From Streptomyces mobaraensis NBRC 13819 = DSM 40847 (GTDB lineage: Bacteria; Actinomycetota; Actinomycetes; Streptomycetales; Streptomycetaceae), in assembly GCF_017916255.1 (NCBI RefSeq), contig NZ_CP072827.1, positions 6,225,501 to 6,289,500 on the forward strand: a stretch of DNA of 64,000 nt, written 5' to 3'. The translations under genes were made by a program, and so were the position numbers. Positions 15,828 to 22,185 of this stretch are shown here, in pieces (within the stretch, counting starts at the first letter, position 1; every line of letters begins with the position of its first letter). The notes beneath the pieces were generated by a model that had not been told where the DNA came from, ran no database searches, and saw nothing but the letters and a program-made list of their open reading frames with translations.

Positions 15828-16168
15828 CGCCTTCTCCCTTGCGGTTGGTTGGTCTTCCCGATGGTGGGGGCCGTGGCACTCCGCAGGGTGAGACGGCGGA
15901 TCGCAGGACTCAGTGCTTGATTCGAGCGTGAGATGCGTCACGGCCCTTGAATGAACAGGGCATTTCATGCCTCTGCCTATGAATACCTACGAACTCAAGC
16001 ACTTCCGCCAACAGTGAGGGTCCACGCGTAACAGGCTTACGTTGCCTGGTGCCTCTGCCGTCGCAGAGGTCACAGCGGTGGTCGCGCGGCAGCGCAGACG
16101 TACTGCCGCGCGGCAACCGTACTGCCGCGCGGGCGAATTGACCCTCGCGCGCCCCTGCGGCGCCCGGC
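15828..16168. other. 341-nt gap with relatively AT-rich leader and hairpins
   Basis: No supported gene. The part nearest the SsgA-like gene (about 15900-16020) is clearly less GC-rich than the surroundings and probably holds its promoter and leader, though I cannot fix a -35/-10 pair. A perfect 7-bp hairpin lies at 16052-16069 (CCTCTGC/GCAGAGG, loop CGTC). Nearer the YCII gene is the terminator-like stem at 16083-16112. Confidence 0.5.
16083..16112 (-). terminator. Terminator-like hairpin downstream of the YCII gene
   Basis: CGCGCGGCAG and CTGCCGCGCG form a perfect 10-bp stem with a 10-nt loop. The 3' arm, GTACTGCCGCGCGG, is repeated at 16119-16132, so alternative pairing is possible. It sits about 57 nt after the stop of the leftward YCII gene. 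Confidence 0.5.
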
Positions 16169-16471
16169 TCAGGACGGGGGCCGCTCCTGCCGGTACTCCT
16201 CCAGCGCCGGCGCCGTCTTCGTGGGGACGAACTCGGTGATGCTGTACTCGCACACCCCCGCCACCGAGAACGGATCGCTCCGCGTGATCTCCTCCATCTT
16301 CGCCCGGTCCTCGCCGACCGCGAGGATGATGCCGCCGTCCCGCGGCACCTTGCGCCCGGAGGCGAGGAACACCCCCGACGCGTAGTGCGCGTCCAGCCAG
16401 GCGAGGTGTTCGGCGTGCGCGGCTTCCACGCGGTCGAGCGGGGCGATGTAGGTCAGCTCCAGTACGAACAT
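16169..16471 (-). CDS. YCII-domain (YciI-like) protein
   Basis: 100 aa. The single small domain has the family pattern: MFVLELTYIAPLDRVEAAHAEH at the start, LDAHYASGVFLASG in the middle, then GGIILAVGEDRAKMEEI and DPFSVAGVCEYSITEF. YCII domains share the ferredoxin-like fold of ABM proteins and are proposed small enzymes with a conserved His; roles are mostly unknown. The ATG at 16471 lies 6 nt from a TAGCCT -10 box on the minus strand, indicating a leaderless mRNA. The alternative GTG at 16477 would abut the -10 box. It is divergent from endonuclease V. Confidence 0.8.
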   Translation of the reverse strand: MFVLELTYIAPLDRVEAAHAEHLAWLDAHYASGVFLASGRKVPRDGGIILAVGEDRAKMEEITRSDPFSVAGVCEYSITEFVPTKTAPALEEYRQERPPS

Positions 16472-16477
16472 GATCAC

Positions 16478-16509
16478 AGGCTACGGCCCGGGCGGCCGTC
16501 CCGTACGGT
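16478..16509. promoter_or_regulatory. Two back-to-back -10 boxes for leaderless or near-leaderless transcripts
   Basis: On the minus strand TAGCCT (16483-16478) is 6 nt before the YCII ATG. On the plus strand TACGGT (16504-16509) is 9 nt before the endonuclease V ATG. Both match TAnnnT. The start-to-start gap is only 47 nt, so the two promoters must overlap. Confidence 0.5.
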
Positions 16510-16518
16510 GTCCTCGCC

Positions 16519-17226
16519 ATGAACCACACGACTGATGACACGACCGGCGAACCGCCCCCCGGCTGGCCCACCACCGAGGCGGAGGCGCTCGCCGTCCAGG
16601 ACGCGCTCCGGGACCGCGTGGTCCTCGACGAACCCGGCCCCGCGCCCGGCGCCGAACTGACCGCCGTGGGCGTCGACGTCGCCTACGACGACGAGCACGA
16701 CCTCGTCGCCGCCGCGGCCGTCGCCCTCGACACCCGCACCCTGCGCGTCGTGGCGGAGGCCACGGCCGTCGGCCGGGTGGCGTTCCCCTACGTCCCCGGG
16801 CTGCTCGCCTTCCGCGAGATACCGACGGTCCTGGCGGCGCTCGACCGGCTGCCCGCCAGCCCCGACCTCGTCGTCTGCGACGGCTACGGCCTGGCCCACC
16901 CCCGCCGCTTCGGCCTCGCCGCGCACCTGGGCGTGCTGACGGGACTGCCGACGATCGGGGTCGCGAAGAACCCGTTCACCTTCCGCCACGCGCCGCCCGG
17001 ACCGGCCCGCGGCGACACGGCGCCCCTGCTGGACGGGGACGAGGAGGTCGGCCGCGCGCTGCGCACCCGGGAGGGCGTCAAACCGGTGTACGTCTCCGTC
17101 GGCCACCGCGTGAACCTGGACCGCGCCTGCGCCCACACCCTCGGCCTGGCCCGCGCCTACCGCCTCCCGGAGACGACCCGCGCGGCGGACGCGCTGTGCC
17201 GGCGGGCGCTGGCGGAGGCGCGCTGA
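16519..17226 (+). CDS. nfi: Endonuclease V (deoxyinosine 3'-endonuclease)
   Basis: 235 aa. Family motifs are present: VGVDVAYDDEHDLVAAAAV carries the first catalytic Asp, PYVPGLLAFREIP is the diagnostic Tyr-wedge strand, CDGYGLAHPRRFGLAAHLGV carries the second Asp and metal-site residues, and GVAKNPF follows. The enzyme nicks DNA at the second phosphodiester 3' of deoxyinosine to start repair of deaminated adenine. About 35 N-terminal residues are extra and polar. The start is supported by a TACGGT -10 box 9 nt upstream and by absence of a ribosome site, implying a very short leader. Confidence 0.93.
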   Translation: MNHTTDDTTGEPPPGWPTTEAEALAVQDALRDRVVLDEPGPAPGAELTAVGVDVAYDDEHDLVAAAAVALDTRTLRVVAEATAVGRVAFPYVPGLLAFREIPTVLAALDRLPASPDLVVCDGYGLAHPRRFGLAAHLGVLTGLPTIGVAKNPFTFRHAPPGPARGDTAPLLDGDEEVGRALRTREGVKPVYVSVGHRVNLDRACAHTLGLARAYRLPETTRAADALCRRALAEAR

Positions 17227-17402
17227 GGGGAAAGCGGAAGAGGGGCTTTCCGCTTGTCAGTGGCGGCTGGGAGCCTGAATCCGTGCTGACCGACGGACTG
17301 CCGGCGGGCGAATCCGAGACCTGTGGGAGCCGGCCGCGTGGACGCCTCCCGCCGCTGGGTAGGCAGGCCCCGGCAGGCCGTCCCGCCGACCAGGAGGACC
17401 CC

Positions 17403-18344
17403 ATGCGACCGACCGTGCGACCGACAGGATTCATCCCGCCCCTCTGCACCCCCCTCACCCCCGACGGCGCCGTCGACACCCGCTCGCTGCACCGGCTCGT
17501 CGAGCACGTGCTGGACGGCGGGGCTTCGGCGCTGTTCGCGCTCGGCACGTGCGGCGAGGCCGTCTTCCTCACCGACGAGCAGCGCCGTACCGTCGTGCGG
17601 ACCGCCGTCGAGGCGGCCGGCGGACGCGTCCCCGTCCTCGCCGGCGTCATCGACACGACCACCCCGCGCGTGCTGGAGCGCGCGCGGGAGGCGGCCGGCC
17701 TGGGCGCCGACGTCCTCGTGGCCACCGCGCCGTTCTACACGGACACCCACCCCGCCGAGACCGCCGACCACTTCCGCCGCGTCCGCGCCGAGACGGGCCT
17801 GCCCCTGCTCGCCTACGACATCCCCTCCCGCGTCCACACCAAGCTGCCGCCCGCCGTCCTCCTGGGACTCGCCGAGGACCGCACCCTCGTCGGTCTCAAG
17901 GACAGCAGCGGCGACCTCGACACCCTGCGCCACCTCCTGGTGGCCCTCCGCCGCCGCGGCCTGGACCGCCGCTTCTCCGTCCTCACCGGCTCCGAACTCA
18001 CCGCCGACGCCGCCCTCCTGATCGGCGCCGACGGCGTCGTCGCCGGCCTCGGCAACGTCGATCCGGCCGCCTACACCCGCCTCCACACCCACGCCACCGC
18101 CGGCCGCTGGCCCGAAGCGGTCACCGAACAGAACCGCCTCACCACCCTCCAGACCCTGACCCGCGCGGCCGACCCGGCAACCATGAGCGGCACGGCGGCG
18201 GCCGTGGGAGCCTACAAGGCGGCGCTGGAACTCCTGGGAGTGATCGACTGCCGAGCCACGGCCACACCGCTGCGGCCGCTGCCGCAGGAGAGCGTGGAAG
18301 AGGTGCGTCGGCGCCTGGAGGAGGGCGGGCTGCTCCCAGGGTGA
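17403..18344 (+). CDS. Dihydrodipicolinate synthase/N-acetylneuraminate lyase family protein (DapA-like)
   Basis: 313 aa, ATG with AGGAGG 7 nt upstream. A TIM-barrel class I aldolase with expected landmarks: GGASALFALGTCGEAVFLT (family G-T-x-G-E substrate loop, with Cys in place of the usual Thr), PLLAYDIPSR containing the catalytic Tyr, and LVGLKDSSGD containing the Schiff-base Lys. It could make dihydrodipicolinate, or act on another 2-keto acid as many extra DapA paralogues do. The absence of lysine genes nearby argues for a paralogue. It forms the left flank of the defence island. Confidence 0.88.
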   Translation: MRPTVRPTGFIPPLCTPLTPDGAVDTRSLHRLVEHVLDGGASALFALGTCGEAVFLTDEQRRTVVRTAVEAAGGRVPVLAGVIDTTTPRVLERAREAAGLGADVLVATAPFYTDTHPAETADHFRRVRAETGLPLLAYDIPSRVHTKLPPAVLLGLAEDRTLVGLKDSSGDLDTLRHLLVALRRRGLDRRFSVLTGSELTADAALLIGADGVVAGLGNVDPAAYTRLHTHATAGRWPEAVTEQNRLTTLQTLTRAADPATMSGTAAAVGAYKAALELLGVIDCRATATPLRPLPQESVEEVRRRLEEGGLLPG

Positions 18345-18467
18345 CTGTGAGGACGAGTCTCTCGCTTCCCCCCTCCAGGGCATGCGAAAGAGGTGTTTGC
18401 GCAGGTGGCGGGCGGTGCCCGTGGTGCGGAGGCTTCCCCCTGGGAGGACCCGCGCCAGAATGGGGCC

Positions 18468-18887
18468 ATGCCCGCCCTGGAGACCAACCCGAAGACCAGT
18501 GCCCGGATGAGCAAGCAGCGCAGTCGTGACACGGACATCGAGATCGCTCTCCGCAAGATCCTGCACGCCGCCGGTTTCCGGTACCGGGTCCACCGCAGGC
18601 CACTCAAGGGCGTGCGCCGTGAGGCCGACATCGTCTTCGGCCCGGCACGCGTCGCGGTCTTCGTCGACGGCTGCTACTGGCACGGCTGCCCCGAGCATGC
18701 GACGTGGCCGAAGACGAACGCCGGGTTCTGGCGGGAGAAGATCGAGAAGAACCGCACACGGGACCGCGACACCGACGCCCGGCTCGCCGAGGCGGGGTGG
18801 GCGTCGATCCGGATCTGGGAGCACGACAGCGCGGCGGAGGCGGCGGAGCGGATCGCCGCTCTGGTGCGAGAACGGCGGACCGGGTAG
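18468..18887 (+). CDS. vsr: Very short patch repair (Vsr) endonuclease
   Basis: 139 aa. The N-terminal segment SARMSKQRSRDTDIEIALRK matches the Vsr family start (M-S-x-x-x-x-x-D-T-x-x-E). The core FRYRVHRRPLKGVRREADIVF carries the catalytic Asp, and VAVFVDGCYWHGCPEH is the characteristic metal/zinc-ligand region. Vsr nicks DNA 5' of the T in T:G mismatches produced by deamination of 5-methylcytosine at the partner methylase's site. The stop codon is 69 nt before the cytosine methyltransferase start, the classical vsr-dcm pairing. The first gene of the island; an alternative internal ATG at 18507 would remove the N-terminal 13 residues. Confidence 0.9.
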   Translation: MPALETNPKTSARMSKQRSRDTDIEIALRKILHAAGFRYRVHRRPLKGVRREADIVFGPARVAVFVDGCYWHGCPEHATWPKTNAGFWREKIEKNRTRDRDTDARLAEAGWASIRIWEHDSAAEAAERIAALVRERRTG

Positions 18888-18943
18888 ATGCCGGCAGGCC
18901 GCGACGGTGCTGGAGCCGTCAATTCCGCTGGCCACCACAGGCT

Positions 18944-18949
18944 AAACTT
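18944..18949 (+). promoter_or_regulatory. Candidate -10 box for a leaderless methyltransferase mRNA
   Basis: TAAACT fits TAnnnT and ends 7 nt before the ATG at 18957. No ribosome site is seen there. No convincing -35 hexamer lies 16-18 nt upstream. Confidence 0.4.
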
Positions 18950-18956
18950 CCGCCAC

Positions 18957-20375
18957 ATGGCCAGCTCGGACACAGACTCGGGATTCCTCAAGGATCCGCA
19001 TATTTTGGACCTCTTCGCGGGTCCGGGCGGTCTCGATGTGGCCGCGCACATGCTCGGCGTGCCCTCACTCGGAATCGAGTGGGACAAGAACGCCTGTGAG
19101 ACGCGTTACGCGGCCGGCCTCCCGACGTTGCACGCGGACGTCAGCGCCGTGCGGCAGCACAGATTCGAAGAGCTGCCCAAGGCGCTGAACGTGCTGGCCG
19201 GCGGGCCGCCGTGCCAGACGTACTCGGTGGCGGGCAGCGGAGCCGGGCGCAAGGCCTTGGACAAGGTCGAGGGGCTCATTCACGATCTGGTGGCCGGTGC
19301 CGACGATCAGGAGATCGACAAGCGACTGGCGACGCTGGAGGGGAGCAGCCCGGAGGAGCAGCGCCGAGAGGGGTGGAAACCCGATCGGAGGACCGCCCTC
19401 GTCCTGGAACCCCTCCGCTATGCGATCAAGGCTCTCCACAGTCCCAACCGCGACCGGCGGCCGTTCGACGTGATCGTTTTGGAACAGGTGCCGCAGGTCA
19501 AGGCGCTCTGGGAGGTCTACCGAGAGGTATTGGAGAGCGGACTGCCCGGTGCGGACGGGCGCAAGGTGAAGTACAAGGTCGCCAAGGTGGAGACGCTGCG
19601 CACCGAGGCGTACGGAGTCCCCCAGACTCGCCGCCGTGCGATTCTCATCGCTCGACTCGAGCAGCATGGCGCCCCTTCCCTCCCCGGTGCCACTCACCAC
19701 ACCTTCAACCCTCACAAGCCGAAACAGGGTGGCCCCGAGGACGAGAAGGCGGTGGCGCAAGCGGCCGCCGTCCAGACCGCTCTGCCGATCGGGACGTCCC
19801 GGAAGCCGCCGGTGCCCTTGCCGTGGGTCCACATGTGGGAGGTACTGGGGAAGACGGAGCGGTTGCCGGGCGGCAGGAAATCCTCCTTCAAGATCGTGTC
19901 GAACTACGGAAGCGGCGGTGATCCGAAGAACCGAGGAGTCCGAACGGATCGCCAACCGTCCTTCACCGTCACGGGGAAGGTCTCCCGGAACGCCGTGCTG
20001 AACCCGGACGGCACGCCGCAGAAACCGGATCGTCTGACCATCCGAGAGGCCGGCATCCTCCAGACGTTTCCACCCAACTACCCCTGGTCCGGTGGCGATC
20101 GGTCGCAGCAGGTGGGCAATGCCGTACCACCGTTGTTCGGTATGCACGTGCTGACTGCGGCGCTCGGCCTGCCTCCCTTGACGGAGGAGGCGGAGAAGAA
20201 ACTGCGGAAAAACTGGCGCGAGTACAGCTACGACGAAGTCACCACCTTCCGCAAGGAGGGCTGTGGTGAACCGGACGGCTGCGGACCCGGCTGCCCGAAA
20301 CCCGAGGATCAGGCTGTCCCCTCCAAATCCTCCCGCCCCCGCACCGGCGCGTCCGCGAAGAGGTCCGAGAAGTAG
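18957..20375 (+). CDS. DNA (cytosine-5) methyltransferase, catalytically intact
   Basis: 472 aa from the ATG at 18957; an ATG at 18888, directly after the vsr stop, would add 23 unconvincing residues. Ordered C5-methylase motifs: I LDLFAGPGGLDVAA, IV GGPPCQTYS with catalytic Cys86, VI VLEQVPQV (usually ENV), VIII QTRRRAILIA, IX near GILQTFPPNYPWSG, X QQVGNAVPPLFGMHV. It would transfer methyl from AdoMet to C5 of cytosine in a specific site. Pairing with Vsr hints at a Dcm-like (CCWGG-type) sequence, an inference only. In class 2 DISARM the DrmMII methylase plays the self-marking role. Its last 67 nt overlap the convergent gene. A C-terminal Cys-rich stretch (EGCGEPDGCGPGCPKP) is unusual. Confidence 0.95.
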   Translation: MASSDTDSGFLKDPHILDLFAGPGGLDVAAHMLGVPSLGIEWDKNACETRYAAGLPTLHADVSAVRQHRFEELPKALNVLAGGPPCQTYSVAGSGAGRKALDKVEGLIHDLVAGADDQEIDKRLATLEGSSPEEQRREGWKPDRRTALVLEPLRYAIKALHSPNRDRRPFDVIVLEQVPQVKALWEVYREVLESGLPGADGRKVKYKVAKVETLRTEAYGVPQTRRRAILIARLEQHGAPSLPGATHHTFNPHKPKQGGPEDEKAVAQAAAVQTALPIGTSRKPPVPLPWVHMWEVLGKTERLPGGRKSSFKIVSNYGSGGDPKNRGVRTDRQPSFTVTGKVSRNAVLNPDGTPQKPDRLTIREAGILQTFPPNYPWSGGDRSQQVGNAVPPLFGMHVLTAALGLPPLTEEAEKKLRKNWREYSYDEVTTFRKEGCGEPDGCGPGCPKPEDQAVPSKSSRPRTGASAKRSEK

Positions 20376-21184
20376 TCCACCAGCGCGCTCACGGACAGCT
20401 CGGGCGCCGGCTCCTCCTCGGGACCGGTCGGGAGTTCCTGCCGTGAGACCTGGCGCGCGTACTCGGCTTCGGCGATCCAGTCGAGGAGGGGACGGGACTC
20501 GCGTTCGACGTCGGGGGCGATCACGTCGTACATCAGTGTTGCCGCCGACGCGTTGACGGCTCCCATGAGGGCGTTGACCTCGCGGCCGGTGGTGATCACG
20601 CTCTTCGCGACCAACCGGACGATCGCCTGAGCGGTGGGTCGGTGGTTGATCACCGACATGCGCAGGGCGGTGTTCATGATGTCCTGGTTGGCGCAGGCCG
20701 TGACGACGGGGGAGTAGTCTGAGCCGTCGCGGAAGAGCTCGGCCGCCCACCAGAGGCGGGCGAAGGACTGCTTGTGGTACTGCCCGCGGAACCGGTCGGC
20801 CGCCACCTTGGTATCCGACAGGTGCCGCCAGATCACGTAATCGGGAGCCACGCCGAGCGACAGGTAGTTCCAGAAACCGGGATCAGCCGCCTCGCGTCGG
20901 GTGAGTCGGAGCGCGGCGTGCAGTCGTGGTGCGAGCCAGGCGTCGGCCTGGGTGGCCTTGAGCCCGCCGGCCCGACAGTAGGCCATGGCGTCCTCGGCCA
21001 GGTCGCGGACGGGTAGCAGTTCGCCACGCCGGTCGGTGTGCGGCAGCGGTTCGGTGACCCGATTGAGCTTGAGGCTCTGCACGTCCTCGCGACCGGTCAG
21101 CAGCCCTTCGGTGAGGAATTCCGCCGCCTCGGCGTTGGGAAGGAGCGCGAGGCGCTCCGGGAGGTGGCTGGGCCGGTCGGTCAT
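20309..21184 (-). CDS. Unrecognised defence-island protein (possibly DUF6339-type)
   Basis: 291 aa, ATG at 21184 overlapping the upstream stop (ATGA). I recognise no catalytic motif. The sequence is mostly helical and Leu/Ala/Arg-rich with conserved-looking aromatic pieces: DPGFWNYLSLGVAPDYVIWRH, ARLWWAAELFRDGSDYSPV, ANQDIMNTALRMSVINHRP. The pattern 'WxY..RF.G...LWW.AEL.RDG.DY....QD..N' reminds me of the DUF6339 annotation, with low certainty. It is the last gene of a three-gene leftward operon with an unknown protein and the XRE-GHKL ATPase, which suggests the three act together. Its 3' end overlaps that of the methyltransferase by 67 nt, tail to tail. Confidence 0.7.
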   Translation of the reverse strand: MTDRPSHLPERLALLPNAEAAEFLTEGLLTGREDVQSLKLNRVTEPLPHTDRRGELLPVRDLAEDAMAYCRAGGLKATQADAWLAPRLHAALRLTRREAADPGFWNYLSLGVAPDYVIWRHLSDTKVAADRFRGQYHKQSFARLWWAAELFRDGSDYSPVVTACANQDIMNTALRMSVINHRPTAQAIVRLVAKSVITTGREVNALMGAVNASAATLMYDVIAPDVERESRPLLDWIAEAEYARQVSRQELPTGPEEEPAPELSVSALVDYFSDLFADAPVRGREDLEGTA

Positions 21185-22185
21185 GCGTCGTCCCCCTGGG
21201 TAAGGCGTTCCAGATCGCGGATGGTGGTGGAGAGCGTCCGGGGGACGCCCGCGCGTTTCGAGGCGGCGAAATGGATCCGGGGTTGGAGCTCGCCCCAGCC
21301 GGCGGCGGATGATCCCATGCGGGCCGCATGGACCTCGCGGAGGGCGTCCTCGGGATCGCGATCGGGATATACATCGGGAAGCATCGCCCGAAGCACTTCG
21401 CCCTGCCATCCGTGCGGGAACAGCGGAGTGCCGTCCTCCTCGATTTCCAAGTCGCCGACCGCCGAATGGAAGACGGCGGTCCAGACATCGGAGCACATCT
21501 GGGTGAGAAGAAGTTCCCGTACGGTCTTCTCCGCGCCGTTGCCGCCGTCACCGCCCATCAGCCCCTCGAGCCCGTCGAAGTCGGTGTTGACACGTACGGC
21601 GGGGAGCCTCCCGGTGGTGTCGACCACCCATGGGGAGTCCTTGAAGCGCCGCAGCCGACTCGCGCCGGAATCGAAGCCCAGTAGTTTGACGTCGAGTTCG
21701 CGAGCGAGGGAGGGCGCGGTCTCGATGACGTCGACGAACCATTCCACGTCGGAGGTGGAGATCACTCGGCCGCGCACGCCGTCCACCGTGGCGACGACAT
21801 GGACTGCCAGGGTGGCGCGGTCGAGGAGGTCGCACCGGTGGAGGTAGAGCTCGCCCGTCAGTTCGCGGCCGTCGGCGGCGACCGGGGACAGCTCCACGGC
21901 CGTCCGCGTGTTGGTGGCGCGCTCCGTGAGCACCGCGACGACCCTGACGTCCTGCCAGGTGTCGCCGGAATTCACCGCCTTGGCCGGCAACTCGGCCCGA
22001 AGGCGGAGCCGTGCCTGGACCCAGTCGGGACGGTCGTCGTTCGGCCCGAGGGCCACGACGCGCTCGATGGTGGAGAGGTATTTGCTCTCCACGTCTTCCC
22101 AGGGCTCGCCCTCGGCCTTGAGCTGCGCGCTGACGACACGCCAGGAGACGTTGCCGGTGAGTCGCCGGTAGGGGTAGACCTTCAC
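21181..22185 (-). CDS. Unrecognised defence-island protein
   Basis: 334 aa. The GTG at 22185 (VKVYPYRRLTGNVSWRVV) follows GGGAGAG and overlaps the stop of the XRE-GHKL gene (GTGA); the downstream gene overlaps it again. The N-terminal half is rich in beta-strand-like segments (DWVQARLRLRAELP, VRVVAVLTERATNTRTAVEL, LAVHVVATVDGVRGRVI). The C-terminal half is more helical, with KTVRELLLTQMCSDVWTAVF and WQGEVLRAMLPDVYPD. I see no nuclease, helicase or nucleotide-binding motif and assign no function. Tight coupling on both sides implies stoichiometric production with its neighbours, perhaps as part of a complex with the GHKL ATPase. Confidence 0.75.
   Translation of the reverse strand: MKVYPYRRLTGNVSWRVVSAQLKAEGEPWEDVESKYLSTIERVVALGPNDDRPDWVQARLRLRAELPAKAVNSGDTWQDVRVVAVLTERATNTRTAVELSPVAADGRELTGELYLHRCDLLDRATLAVHVVATVDGVRGRVISTSDVEWFVDVIETAPSLARELDVKLLGFDSGASRLRRFKDSPWVVDTTGRLPAVRVNTDFDGLEGLMGGDGGNGAEKTVRELLLTQMCSDVWTAVFHSAVGDLEIEEDGTPLFPHGWQGEVLRAMLPDVYPDRDPEDALREVHAARMGSSAAGWGELQPRIHFAASKRAGVPRTLSTTIRDLERLTQGDDA

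Noticed and set aside
15910..16116. 68-codon minus-strand frame in the gap upstream of the SsgA-like gene
   Set aside because: No ribosome site or recognisable motif. It covers hairpins and the probable promoter/leader of the SsgA-like gene.
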